A stretch of DNA of 64,000 bases from Polynucleobacter sp. MG-6-Vaara-E2 (GCF_018687695.1 NZ_CP061303.1:1921408-1985407), one strand, 5' to 3'. Numbered from the stretch's first letter, positions 50,442-59,897 are shown. The notes: a model not told the origin generated them from the letters alone. A program made the numbers and translations.

Positions 50442-51754
50442 GGCCCATTTTTCTTAAACAAAGCGTAGTAAAAACCATCATTGGCTTCTGTAGGCAAAAG
50501 CTGTCCTGGAGCGCCTAATCGTACCGCATTGCTATGCTGCTGCGCAAACCATGCCGCCTGATCTTCGCCCTCCTCTGGAAACACCGAGCAAGTAACGTAT
50601 AGAAGCAAACCCTCCGGCTTTAGCATCTTCCATGCTTGGGTTAATATCTCCCGCTGCTTGTACTGCAAAGACGGAATATCTGCCTCGCGTCTCAAAAATG
50701 GAATATCTGGATGCCTTGAAACAATGCCAGAAGCAGAGCAAGGGGCATCTAACAAAATTTTGTCAAAAGGTACGCCATCCCACCATACGCCTTTCGAGGC
50801 GTCGCCACAAAGCACCTTTACTTTTTCTGAATGTAAGCGCAAGCGGTCTAAGTTACCGCCGATTTTTCCAAGGCGATCACCGTCTAGCTCAAGCGCAACC
50901 ATTCGACAATCTGCCAACTCCAATAGATGGGCAGTCTTGCCGCCTGGCGCTGCACAGGCATCTAATATCAAATCATTCGGTTGCGGATTTAAAAGTGTTG
51001 CAGCAATTTGAGCGCCAGCGTCCTGAACAGAAGCCGCGCCACTATAAAAACCCGGCAACTCGGACACCGGGACGGGATTAGAAATCAGTAGTGCGCTTGA
51101 TAATGAGATTCCGGCGACAGATTCAATTGGTGAGGAGGCAATACCAACTTCATGCAATAGGGATTGGTACTGCTCGCGCGAATGTTGCTTTTGATTGACG
51201 CGCAATATTAGTGGTGCTCGCTTTGCTTGGGCAAATAAGATCGATTGCCAAACCTTTGAATAATGACGCTTCAGATTTGCGCGCCACCATGCGGGAACGT
51301 ACATGGGAATTGGGTCTGGTGGATAGTGCGGTTGCCCCTCAGGGGGTTGCAAAACCAGACTTACTTTACGCAGAACCGCATTTACTAAGCCCTTTGCATA
51401 CATTGTCTTGTCGTACTCTGAGCACGCCCTAACAGCCTGATCAACGATGGTGTGAGTTGCATAGCCTTTGCCATCAGAGCCATCGCGCATAAATAATGCA
51501 ATAGCAACAGTCAATAAATGATCAACTTCTGGTGGTGGAGTTTTAGGAACGAATTGTTTTATCAACTCATGAGACCGAACCCATTTACGCAAGGCATCAA
51601 AACTCAAGCTTTGCACAATTGGTCGTTCATGTGCATCTAGCTGATCCAAAACCTCAGTCAGGGATCTACCACTCATGACCTCGGTTATCGCTTGTGCGGC
51701 AATAGTGATTGCCTCTGAGAGCGGAAGACTGTGAGACATTTTTTGCTCTAGCAA
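50438..51754 (-). CDS. rsmB: 16S rRNA m5C967 methyltransferase (RsmB/Sun)
   Basis: Methylates C967 of 16S rRNA with SAM. The 438 residues show an N-terminal NusB-like RNA-binding domain (about 10-140) and a Rossmann methyltransferase with ILDACAAPGGKTAHLLEL (motif I), DAPCSASGIVSRHPD (the PC cysteine of motif IV) and YVTCSVFPEEGEDQ with the TCS catalytic cysteine of motif VI. Complete; 22 bases downstream of fmt on the same strand. Confidence 0.94.
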   Translation of the reverse strand: MLEQKMSHSLPLSEAITIAAQAITEVMSGRSLTEVLDQLDAHERPIVQSLSFDALRKWVRSHELIKQFVPKTPPPEVDHLLTVAIALFMRDGSDGKGYATHTIVDQAVRACSEYDKTMYAKGLVNAVLRKVSLVLQPPEGQPHYPPDPIPMYVPAWWRANLKRHYSKVWQSILFAQAKRAPLILRVNQKQHSREQYQSLLHEVGIASSPIESVAGISLSSALLISNPVPVSELPGFYSGAASVQDAGAQIAATLLNPQPNDLILDACAAPGGKTAHLLELADCRMVALELDGDRLGKIGGNLDRLRLHSEKVKVLCGDASKGVWWDGVPFDKILLDAPCSASGIVSRHPDIPFLRREADIPSLQYKQREILTQAWKMLKPEGLLLYVTCSVFPEEGEDQAAWFAQQHSNAVRLGAPGQLLPTEANDGFYYALFKKNGP

Positions 51755-51776
51755 GGGGCTTTACTCAAAGTCAAAA

Positions 51777-52775
51777 TCACTCTGCCTTTTTCTGAAAACA
51801 GAATAATTGTTCATCGACATCAAATGTTTGCAAACAGGTTTTTGCATTCATTCTTTTGCCTCCGGGCTTTTGCATCTCGAGCACCTCAACTACGCCAGAA
51901 CCACATTGAATATAAACGCCGTGCTCGCTAAACCCAAGTACCTTGCCTGGCTCCGCCGATCTGCCAGAGACATCTTTAACAGCACGTGAATTCCAAAGCT
52001 TTACGGCCATGCCGCTCAAGCTAGATGTGGCACCAGGAAAGGGGTTGAATGCTCTAATCTGAGCATCAATTTGAGTAGCGTCTTGACTCCAATCAATCTC
52101 CGCCTCAACTTTTAGAATTTTCTCTGCATAGCAAACTCCCACATTTGATTGTGGAGTGCGAATCAACTTTTTGCCGCCACCTAGTTCAGTGAGTACATTT
52201 ACGATTAACTTCGCACCCAACTCGGCTAATCTGTCATGTAAGCTTGCGCTGGTTTCAGCAGCAGCAATCTGAAGCTCTTCTACCAAAACTGTGTCGCCAG
52301 TATCAAGGCCTGAATCCATTTGCATAATGCACACGCCTGTTTTCTGATCACCAGATTCTATAGCGCGCTGAATCGGTGCAGCCCCTCTCCAACGAGGCAA
52401 GAGTGAGGCGTGAATATTAAAGCTGCCATGCCTTCCTGGGCGCTCGGCGATATCTAAAATTTCTTGCGGCAATATCAATCCATAAGCAACCACTACCATG
52501 GCATCAAAATCTGTTTGAGCCAGTCGATCGTATGCCTCTTGTGCTTGTATCTTTTTCTGTGGATCAACGCTGTTACGTTTTAGCGTCTCTGGCTGCAATA
52601 CCGGAATACCTTTTTCCAAAGCAAACTCTTTAACCGGGCTAGCTTGTAGGTGCATGCCCCTGCCCGCACGGCGATCTGGCTGAGTAAGTGCCATAACAAT
52701 TTCATGACCAGCATCGTGAATGGCTCGCATTGCCTGCGCTGCAAACTCAGGGGTACCGGCAAAGACAATTTTCAT
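51777..52775 (-). CDS. fmt: Methionyl-tRNA formyltransferase
   Basis: Formylates initiator Met-tRNA using 10-formyl-tetrahydrofolate. The 332 residues begin MKIVFAGTPEFAAQAM, contain the folate-site GLILPQEILD and catalytic set NIHASLLPRWRGAAPIQRAI (Asn, His) and QMDSGLDTGDTV (Asp), and a C-terminal tRNA-binding barrel. def lies eight bases upstream on the same strand, the usual pairing. Confidence 0.97.
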   Translation of the reverse strand: MKIVFAGTPEFAAQAMRAIHDAGHEIVMALTQPDRRAGRGMHLQASPVKEFALEKGIPVLQPETLKRNSVDPQKKIQAQEAYDRLAQTDFDAMVVVAYGLILPQEILDIAERPGRHGSFNIHASLLPRWRGAAPIQRAIESGDQKTGVCIMQMDSGLDTGDTVLVEELQIAAAETSASLHDRLAELGAKLIVNVLTELGGGKKLIRTPQSNVGVCYAEKILKVEAEIDWSQDATQIDAQIRAFNPFPGATSSLSGMAVKLWNSRAVKDVSGRSAEPGKVLGFSEHGVYIQCGSGVVEVLEMQKPGGKRMNAKTCLQTFDVDEQLFCFQKKAE

Positions 52776-52783
52776 GAGGTCGC

Positions 52784-53299
52784 TTAGCGCTGACCTTCTA
52801 ATTCTTTGGCGCGTTTTTTCAGTTTCTGTGAGATGCGATTGCGCTTTAGCAAGGAAAGATATTCAACAAATACTTTTCCTTGCAAATGATCGAGCTCATG
52901 CTGCAAGCACACAGCCAACAATCCATCAGCCTCGATTTCAAAAGTCTTACCTTCAAGGTCTAAAGCCTTCACTTTTATTTGTGCGGGTCGCTCAACCTCA
53001 TCATAAAACTCAGGCACAGAAAGACAGCCTTCGCGCCAAGATTTTTTCTCTGAGCTTGCCCAAGTAATTTCAGGATTAATAAAGACTCTCAACTCGTTTT
53101 GCTCATCAGAAACATCAATCACGACTATGCGCTCATGAATGTCCACCTGTGTTGCGGCCAGACCAACTCCTGGTGCGTCATACATTGTGTCGGCCATATC
53201 AGCCACAATTTTTTTTATACGCGCATCTACCTGCTCCACAGGTTTTGCAATTTTGTGGAGACGTGGATCGGGGTAACAAAGAACCGTCAATATAGCCAT
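52784..53299 (-). CDS. def: Peptide deformylase
   Basis: Removes the N-formyl group from new proteins. From the ATG at 53299 the product has 171 residues with the three metal/active-site motifs: GVGLAATQV (motif 1), EGCLSVP (motif 2, metal Cys) and LQHELDHLQGKVF (motif 3, HExxH). The open frame extends to 53425, but MAILTVLCYPDPRLHKIAKP is the family start. Operon partner of fmt; divergent from dprA. Confidence 0.96.
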   Translation of the reverse strand: MAILTVLCYPDPRLHKIAKPVEQVDARIKKIVADMADTMYDAPGVGLAATQVDIHERIVVIDVSDEQNELRVFINPEITWASSEKKSWREGCLSVPEFYDEVERPAQIKVKALDLEGKTFEIEADGLLAVCLQHELDHLQGKVFVEYLSLLKRNRISQKLKKRAKELEGQR

Positions 53300-53369
53300 G
53301 TAGGAATTATCCAACAGAGCAATCCATCTGTCCCGATTGTTGACAATTCCCTGCGCTTCAAAATGCTTG

Positions 53370-54065
53370 ATGCCCATGAACTCCAAACCAAACTTCATCC
53401 ATAAAATTATGCGAGGGGACAGCAACTATCCCGAACGACTTAATGATCTTTATGACCCTCCAGCCTGCCTATATATAAATGGGGATATAACGCTTCTAAA
53501 AGAGCCAATGGTTGCAATCGTGGGCTCACGCAAATCTAGCGCTCAAGGTCTCACCCATTCTCATTACTTTGCTCAATCGCTTTCTAAGGCGGGCGCCACA
53601 GTGATATCTGGGCTGGCAAAGGGCATTGATGGGGCGGCACACCGCGCTAGCCTTGGCATCGGATCAAAGACGCTAGCTGTCTGCGGAACCGGGCTAGATA
53701 TCACTTATCCCAAAGAGCATCTGGCGCTAGCCCATGCCATCAGCAATCATGGGCTTCTGGTATCGGAGTTTGCGCCCGGAACAGGCCCAAAGGCATTTCA
53801 TTTTCCGCGGCGCAACCGCCTCATTGCAGCCCTAGCGCTAGGGGTTTTAGTCATAGAGGCAGCCGAAAAGTCGGGGTCACTAATCACCGCTCGCTTAGCA
53901 GCCGAGCTTGGCAGAGAGGTTTTTGCACTACCTGGCCCCATTAATGACCCGCTTTTTACTGGTTGCAACGAACTCATCCAGCAGGGTGCCAAATTAACCC
54001 GAAGCCCAAAAGACGTTCTGGAAGAGCTCACTTTTCACCAAAAACACCATTTAAATTGGTTTTAA
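53370..54065 (+). CDS. dprA: DprA-like protein reduced to the Rossmann core
   Basis: DprA loads RecA onto incoming single strands in natural transformation. Here about 231 residues hold the complete Rossmann-like core: VAIVGSRKSSAQGL, VISGLAKGIDGAAHRASL, TLAVCGTGLDITYP, FPRRNRLIAALALGVLVIEA, SGSLITARLAAELGREVFAL PGPI. The usual N-terminal SAM domain and C-terminal winged-helix domain are both missing; ordinary DprA has about 360-400 residues. The region upstream is def, so no lost N-terminal part is hidden there. ATG at 53370 or 53376 may start it (no ribosome site seen). Confidence 0.85.
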   Translation: MPMNSKPNFIHKIMRGDSNYPERLNDLYDPPACLYINGDITLLKEPMVAIVGSRKSSAQGLTHSHYFAQSLSKAGATVISGLAKGIDGAAHRASLGIGSKTLAVCGTGLDITYPKEHLALAHAISNHGLLVSEFAPGTGPKAFHFPRRNRLIAALALGVLVIEAAEKSGSLITARLAAELGREVFALPGPINDPLFTGCNELIQQGAKLTRSPKDVLEELTFHQKHHLNWF

Positions 54066-54102
54066 GGGGGGTTTTGGGTGTTTAACGACCTTAAATGTTG
54101 GT

Positions 54103-54145
54103 CCTGAAATACCCTAAAGGGGGCTTTTTTGGACTTTTCAGGATT
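54103..54145. other. Long hairpin between dprA and the topoisomerase gene
   Basis: TCCTGAAA (about 54103) and TTTCAGGA (about 54137) are complementary, with an inner CCC-TAAA-GGG hairpin followed by CTTTTTT. The inner part with its T run could end dprA transcription; the outer arms enclose it. The rest of the 196-base gap is unusually rich in G runs and holds no gene that I can support. The topoisomerase promoter must lie in it. Confidence 0.45.
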
Positions 54146-54261
54146 TATCGGTTAATAATAAAAAAGGGGGTTGTAATAGATCAAGCTTCGATTTGGTTTA
54201 AATTGACCATCCATTTTCGCTATTAAAAACATTCATTCAGGCTCAAATTTTAGGCAAACGC

Positions 54262-56925
54262 GTGGCTAAAGCATCTACCAAAAGCAGCTCCAAGACCTCC
54301 TCCGTGGATCACCCAAAGGCGTTGATCATTGCCGAAAAACCATCGGTAGCAAATGACATAGCAAAAGCCTTGGGCGGGTTTACCAAATATGAGGACTACT
54401 TTGAAAGCGATGACTTCTTAGTTTCCTCGGCGGTAGGTCATTTATTAGAAATAGCCGCCCCAGAGGAATATGACGTTAAACGCGGCAAATGGTCGTTTGC
54501 AAACCTGCCGGTTGTTCCACCTTATTTTGATTTACGTCCAATTGCAAAAACAGAGTCCCGCCTAAAGGTGCTCCAAAAACTCATTAAGCGCAAAGACGTG
54601 ACATCTCTCATTAATGCGTGTGACGCGGGACGTGAGGGCGAGCTTATTTTCAGGTTGATTGCACAACACGCCAAAGCTTCACAAACCGTTAAACGACTTT
54701 GGTTGCAATCAATGACGCCTGCCGCCATTCGCGATGGTTTTGCAAGCCTACGAACCGATGATGAAATGCAACCTCTCGCAGATGCTGCTCGTTGTCGTTC
54801 CGAAGCCGATTGGCTAGTGGGCATTAATGGCACGCGCGCCATGACAGCATTTAACAGCAAGAGTGGCGGCTTCTTTTTAACAACCGTGGGGCGCGTTCAA
54901 ACGCCAACTCTCTCGATTGTTGTTGAACGTGAAGAGCTTATCCGTAAATTTGTTTCAAAAGACTACTGGGAAGTAAAGGCAGAATTTATCGCTGCTGCTG
55001 GAGTGTATGAGGGGCGTTGGTTTGAGCCGAAATTTAAGAAGGATGTTACCGAGCCAGATGCTCGTGAAAATCGTCTCTGGAGTGAGGCTGCGGCACAAAG
55101 CATTGTTGCGGCCTGTCGCGGAAAAAAGGCAACCGTTAGTGAGGAAGCAAAACCAGCCACTCAACTTGCTCCACAACTTTTTGATTTGACTAGCTTGCAG
55201 CGTGAAGCAAATGCACGCTTTGGCTTTTCTGCAAAGAATACTTTGGGGCTTGCGCAAGCACTTTACGAGCGCCATAAAGTATTGACATATCCTCGTACAG
55301 ATGCAAAAGCATTACCTGAAGATTATTTAGATACCGTTAAACAGACGATGGAGAATCTTGCAGAGCACTCGCAGGAATATCGTCCGTTTGCAAAGCAAAT
55401 TTTGCAAGGCGACCCAAAGGATCCGAAAGCAAAAGCAGGTTATGGTTGGATTAAACCAAATAAACGCATTTTCGATAACTCTAAGATTTCAGACCACTTT
55501 GCGATTATTCCAACCTTAGAAACGCCTAAGACTTTGAGTGAGCCAGAGGCAAAGTTATATGACCTCGTTGTGCGTCGCTTTTTGGCGGTTTTTTATCCCG
55601 CAGCCGAATTCCGGGTCACCACACGCATTACCGAAGCCTCCGGTCATCACTTCAAAACTGAAGGCCGTGTTCTTGTAAACCCCGGCTGGCTAACCGTATA
55701 CGGCAAATCCAATCAAGCTGATGATGAATTAGTACCAGTGCAAGAAGGTGAAACCGTTCAAACAGAGTCAGTTGTTGCTGTTCCACTTAAAACCAAACCA
55801 CCTGCACGCTACACAGAAGCAACCTTGCTCTCTGCCATGGAGAGCGCTGGTAAATGGGTTGACGACGACGAAATGCGTGAGGCGATGGCGGAGAAGGGGC
55901 TTGGAACACCAGCAACCCGAGCAGCCATCATAGAAGGCTTATTGGCTGAAAAATATATTGTGCGTGAAGCACGTGAACTGATTCCAACCGCAAAAGCATT
56001 CCAATTAATGACTTTATTGCGCGGCCTAGATGTTGAAGAATTAACGCGCCCCGACTTAACTGGTAGCTGGGAAAACAAGTTATCGCTCATTGAGCAAGGC
56101 AAGATGAATCGCGATACCTTCATGCAAGAAATTGCTCAAATGACGCAGCGTATTGTGAAACGCGCCAAAGAATATGACAGCGATACCATCCCAGGTGACT
56201 ATGCCACGATGACCACGCCGTGCCCGCACTGTAAGGGCCCTGTAAAAGAAAACTATCGTCGTTTTGCATGTGAAAAATGTGGTTTTACGATCAGCAAAAC
56301 GCCGGGTGGTCGCGCTTTTGAATATCCCGAAGTAGAAGAACTGTTGCGCGAAAAAACAATTGGGCCTCTGCAAGGATTCCGCAGCAAAATGGGTCGCCCA
56401 TTTGCAGCGATCATCAAGCTATCTGAAATTCCAGAAGACGACAAAGACTATCCAAATGCAGGCTTCAAGTTGGAGTTTGATTTTGGTAACACTCAAGATG
56501 ATGAAACTGAAGCGGTTGATTTCACGGGTCGTCAAGCTCTTGGTGTTTGTCCAAAATGCTCTGGTGCTGTTTACGAAGATGGCATGCGCTATGTATGCGA
56601 AAACAATACTGGTCCAAGTAAATCGTGTGACTTCAAAACTGGTAAGGTCGTTTTACAACAAGAAGTTTCAAGCGAGCAAATTCAGAAGTTGTTAAAAGAG
56701 GGTAAAACCGACCTCATGAGCAACTTCAAATCAAACCGCACTGGGCGTGGCTTTAAGGCCTACCTGGCTCTGGGCGCTGATGGAAAAATTGGTTTTGAAT
56801 TTGAAGCTAAAGCGCCCGGCGCAGCTAAGGCGCCTGCTAAAAAGCGTGCTGGCGCAAGTGCCGCAACCAAGTCTGTTGCAAAACCCAAGCGCGCAAGCAA
56901 AGCAAAATCATCCTCTAGCAGTTGA
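54262..56925 (+). CDS. topB: Type IA DNA topoisomerase (TopB/topoisomerase III-like)
   Basis: Cuts and passes single strands to relax or decatenate DNA. The 887 residues open with a TOPRIM domain (ALIIAEKPSVANDIAKALGG, NACDAGREGELIFRLIA), then the gate domains with active tyrosine in VLTYPRTDAKALPEDY (near 350) and GRVQTPTLSIVVERE. The C-terminal part has zinc-finger-like CPHCKGPV...CEKCGF and CPKCSGAVYEDGMRY blocks, two FKSNRTGRGFKAYLAL-type repeats, and a Lys/Ala/Ser tail. GTG start at 54262. Its last 166 bases overlap the coding end of the convergent MnmC-like gene. Confidence 0.92.
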   Translation: MAKASTKSSSKTSSVDHPKALIIAEKPSVANDIAKALGGFTKYEDYFESDDFLVSSAVGHLLEIAAPEEYDVKRGKWSFANLPVVPPYFDLRPIAKTESRLKVLQKLIKRKDVTSLINACDAGREGELIFRLIAQHAKASQTVKRLWLQSMTPAAIRDGFASLRTDDEMQPLADAARCRSEADWLVGINGTRAMTAFNSKSGGFFLTTVGRVQTPTLSIVVEREELIRKFVSKDYWEVKAEFIAAAGVYEGRWFEPKFKKDVTEPDARENRLWSEAAAQSIVAACRGKKATVSEEAKPATQLAPQLFDLTSLQREANARFGFSAKNTLGLAQALYERHKVLTYPRTDAKALPEDYLDTVKQTMENLAEHSQEYRPFAKQILQGDPKDPKAKAGYGWIKPNKRIFDNSKISDHFAIIPTLETPKTLSEPEAKLYDLVVRRFLAVFYPAAEFRVTTRITEASGHHFKTEGRVLVNPGWLTVYGKSNQADDELVPVQEGETVQTESVVAVPLKTKPPARYTEATLLSAMESAGKWVDDDEMREAMAEKGLGTPATRAAIIEGLLAEKYIVREARELIPTAKAFQLMTLLRGLDVEELTRPDLTGSWENKLSLIEQGKMNRDTFMQEIAQMTQRIVKRAKEYDSDTIPGDYATMTTPCPHCKGPVKENYRRFACEKCGFTISKTPGGRAFEYPEVEELLREKTIGPLQGFRSKMGRPFAAIIKLSEIPEDDKDYPNAGFKLEFDFGNTQDDETEAVDFTGRQALGVCPKCSGAVYEDGMRYVCENNTGPSKSCDFKTGKVVLQQEVSSEQIQKLLKEGKTDLMSNFKSNRTGRGFKAYLALGADGKIGFEFEAKAPGAAKAPAKKRAGASAATKSVAKPKRASKAKSSSSS

Positions 56926-57986
56926 GCTGTAATGAGCTTGGCTGCTAGAGCCGACCACAATATTCCCCTTGATCCTAAGGCGGTAGCCAAGAAAATCCCT
57001 GGGTGCTGAGTCAACGCGCCAATAATAGGAAGACGGTCGCCAGCAACACAGCGTACGCCAATAAACTCTCCGCTTTTGATGAGACTATTTACATCACCGC
57101 TTGGGTAGTGCACCAAGTTTTTAGCTTGCTCACGATTAAAGTCATCACTAGCAAGTCTCGGGGACAAATCATCCTCACCCTCATCAAAAGTAGAGCCCAC
57201 AATCCACCGAAAACTTCCGTCCTCAAGCTGCTCCGCTGGCAAACAATAGCCATCACCCGAAATACCGACCTTAGGTAATTTTTCAATCCAGACATCACCA
57301 GGCTTGATAGAAAAAATACTCAACTGCCCGCGTACTGGCTTTAATGGCAAATGCACTCCAATGCTGTTGATTAAGAGCTTGCTATCCATTGCGGCAGCAA
57401 TGACTACTTTCTTGGCAGTAACAAATGCCCGAGCCTGCTGATCAAACAAACACCAAACCCCATTCAGCTCTTCAAGCCTAGCAACTCGTGTATTCCAAAT
57501 ACACGTCAGACGCTCATGCTCTTTGAGCAATTGCTTGCTTGCTTCTGACAAATTTAAACAAGCGCCTCGAGAAATCCATACACCGCTTTGTTGAATGCCA
57601 CAGATTTTTTCAGCTTCAATGGCATCGAGCGGCAGCGCAATATCTTCCGTTAAATCAAGGGCGCGCAGATGTGCAGAAACTTCTGCTCGATTAAATTCGC
57701 GATCTTTTTTAGTGGGCTGAAAAATACCATGCGCTTGCCAAGCCTTACTCCACCTGGCTTCGGCCAATAGAAATGCTAAGCGAGTAAGGCGCAATAAACG
57801 TGGAGAACCTTTGCCAATATGCGGATGCGCAATAGCATATGCATGACTTGAACAAGCGCTAGCTGGTGAACTTGCTGCATCAATAACGCAGACGGATTTG
57901 CCGCGTTCAAGCAGCTCATTGGCAATGGTTGCGCCACAAATGCCTGCCCCAATCACCACGATGTCATGGTGTTGGGGTTTAGTCAT
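56760..57986 (-). CDS. MnmC-like FAD-dependent oxidoreductase, single-domain
   Basis: A DAO-fold flavoenzyme of 408 residues: the FAD motif DIVVIGAGICGATIANELLE at the N terminus, YAIAHPHIGKGSPRLLRLTR near 50-70, PVRGQLSIF, and the MnmC-type end HPGIFLATALGSRGILWSAL. It corresponds to the oxidase half of MnmC, which converts cmnm5U to nm5U in the tRNA wobble position; the methyltransferase half is absent. The last 54 or so codons, including LAPARFLAGAL that matches the MnmC tail, are coded antisense to the end of topB. A general D-amino-acid dehydrogenase role is less likely. Confidence 0.82.
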   Translation of the reverse strand: MTKPQHHDIVVIGAGICGATIANELLERGKSVCVIDAASSPASACSSHAYAIAHPHIGKGSPRLLRLTRLAFLLAEARWSKAWQAHGIFQPTKKDREFNRAEVSAHLRALDLTEDIALPLDAIEAEKICGIQQSGVWISRGACLNLSEASKQLLKEHERLTCIWNTRVARLEELNGVWCLFDQQARAFVTAKKVVIAAAMDSKLLINSIGVHLPLKPVRGQLSIFSIKPGDVWIEKLPKVGISGDGYCLPAEQLEDGSFRWIVGSTFDEGEDDLSPRLASDDFNREQAKNLVHYPSGDVNSLIKSGEFIGVRCVAGDRLPIIGALTQHPGIFLATALGSRGILWSALAAKLITAQLLEDDFALLARLGFATDLVAALAPARFLAGALAAPGALASNSKPIFPSAPRAR

Positions 57987-58031
57987 TAATTAATCTGGTT
58001 AAAGCGTTGAATACTGCTAACGGCTTTTAGC

Positions 58032-59897
58032 TTAAGCGTTTAAGCGCTGCTCAATCTTGGTACGAGTCTCTTTCAACTCTTTCGGCAAACGCTCGCCTAA
58101 GTGCTCAAACAATTCAGTGTGCAATTTCAACTCGTTTTTCCAGTCATCAACGGCAACATGAATTGCCTTAGCAAACTTCTCAGCGGAATAGTCCAAACCA
58201 CCCCAATGCATATCGGTGTGCTCTGGGCAAATACCAAACGGAGTTTCTTTTCCGCTTGCCTTGCCTTCAGCGCGATCCAAGATCCAAGAAAGAACGCGCA
58301 TGTTTTCGCCAAAACCAGGCCATACAAACTTGCCATTCTCATCTTTGCGGAACCAGTTCACACAATAAATCTTTGGCAATACAGCGCCCTCAGCTTCGAG
58401 CTTCTTGCCAATGTTGAGCCAGTGCTGGAAGTAATCGCTCATGTTGTAACCAGCAAACGCAATCATTGCAAACGGATCACGACGCACCACGCCGATTTGA
58501 CCGGTAATTGCCGCGGTAGTTTCAGAGCCCAAAGTAGCGGCCATGTAAACGCCCTCTACCCAATCACGTGCTTCGCTAACCAATGGAACAGTGTTCGAGC
58601 GGCGGCCACCAAACAAGAACGCGTCAATTGGAACACCCTCTGGATCATCCCACTTAGGATCAACCGCTGGGTTGTTGGTTGCAGCAACCGTGAAGCGTGA
58701 GTTTGGATGAGCAGCCTTGCGACCTGCGGCACCATCTGCCGGAGTCCAATCTTTACCTTGCCAGTCGATCAAATGTGCTGGCGGGGTTTCAGTCAAACCT
58801 TCCCACCAAACATCACCGTCATCGGTTAAGCCAACGTTTGTAAAGATGACATCTTGATTTAGTGAGTCAATACAGTTTTGATTGGTTTGACGGTTTGTGC
58901 CTGGGGCCACGCCGAAGTAACCAGATTCTGGGTTGATCGCAAACAAACGAGTCTTGCCGGTAACAGGATCTTTGCGTGGCTTGATCCATGCAATGTCATC
59001 GCCGATTGTTGTGACTTTCCAGCCCTCGAAACCTTTTGGTGGAATCATCATAGAAAAATTGGTTTTGCCGCATGCGGATGGGAATGCTGCAGCAATGTGA
59101 TATTTCTTGCCTTCTGGAGATGTCACGCCAAGGATCAACATATGCTCTGCCAGCCAACCTTGATCGCGACCCATATTCGATGCAATACGCAAAGCAAAGC
59201 ATTTTTTACCTAGCAATGCATTGCCGCCATAACCAGAGCCAAAAGACCAAATCTCGCGTGTCTCTGGGTAATGCACGATGTACTTGGTTTTATTGTTTGG
59301 CCATGCAACGTCTTTTTCACCAGCAGCCAATGGCTTGCCAACAGTGTGAATACAAGGAACAAATTCGCCCTCAGCGCCAAGCTGATCAATTACTGCCTTA
59401 CCCATGCGGGTCATTAGGCGCATATTGATAGCAACATAAGGGCTATCAGATAGCTCCACGCCAATGTGTGCAATAGGTGAGCCGATCGGGCCCATTGAGA
59501 ATGGCACCACATACATTGTTCTGCCGCGCATGCATCCATCAAACAGCGGATTTAAAGTTGCACGCATTTCGCTTGGCTCAACCCAGTTATTGGTTGGGCC
59601 GGCATCTTCTTTTTTGGCTGAGCAAATAAATGTACGGTCTTCAACACGGGCCACATCCTCTGGATCAGAAAGCGCCAAGAATGAGTTTTTGCGTTTTGCC
59701 GGGTTAAGGCGCTTGAAAACGCCTGCGCTTACAAGCAGCTCGCAAAGTTCGTCGTACTCGGCTTGAGATCCATCGCACCAACGAATGGCATCTGGCTTGG
59801 TGAGGGTGGCAACTTCTGCAACCCACTCAATCAAACGCTTGTTTTTTACATAAGCTGGCGCATTTACATTGATCTGGCCGCTAGCAGTTGAAGTCAT
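58032..59897 (-). CDS. pckG: Phosphoenolpyruvate carboxykinase (GTP)
   Basis: Interconverts oxaloacetate and PEP with GTP, the gateway to gluconeogenesis. The 621 residues match the GTP-dependent class: TMYVVPFSMGPIGSPIAHIG, the P-loop FPSACGKTNFSMMIPP (near 283-298), DDIAWIKP, the guanine-binding FGGRRSNTVPLV (near 426) and NWFRKDENGKFVWPGFGENM near the C terminus. Complete, one gene. Its leader and promoter lie in the AT-rich 91-base gap to mnmE. Confidence 0.97.
   Translation of the reverse strand: MTSTASGQINVNAPAYVKNKRLIEWVAEVATLTKPDAIRWCDGSQAEYDELCELLVSAGVFKRLNPAKRKNSFLALSDPEDVARVEDRTFICSAKKEDAGPTNNWVEPSEMRATLNPLFDGCMRGRTMYVVPFSMGPIGSPIAHIGVELSDSPYVAINMRLMTRMGKAVIDQLGAEGEFVPCIHTVGKPLAAGEKDVAWPNNKTKYIVHYPETREIWSFGSGYGGNALLGKKCFALRIASNMGRDQGWLAEHMLILGVTSPEGKKYHIAAAFPSACGKTNFSMMIPPKGFEGWKVTTIGDDIAWIKPRKDPVTGKTRLFAINPESGYFGVAPGTNRQTNQNCIDSLNQDVIFTNVGLTDDGDVWWEGLTETPPAHLIDWQGKDWTPADGAAGRKAAHPNSRFTVAATNNPAVDPKWDDPEGVPIDAFLFGGRRSNTVPLVSEARDWVEGVYMAATLGSETTAAITGQIGVVRRDPFAMIAFAGYNMSDYFQHWLNIGKKLEAEGAVLPKIYCVNWFRKDENGKFVWPGFGENMRVLSWILDRAEGKASGKETPFGICPEHTDMHWGGLDYSAEKFAKAIHVAVDDWKNELKLHTELFEHLGERLPKELKETRTKIEQRLNA

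Noticed and set aside
50632..51081. 149-codon open frame antisense to rsmB
   Set aside because: Shadow of the methyltransferase coding region, with no start context or family similarity.
58101..58700. 199-codon open frame on the plus strand inside pckG
   Set aside because: Fully antisense to conserved PEP carboxykinase; no recognisable domain. A long frame opposite a codon-biased gene is expected.
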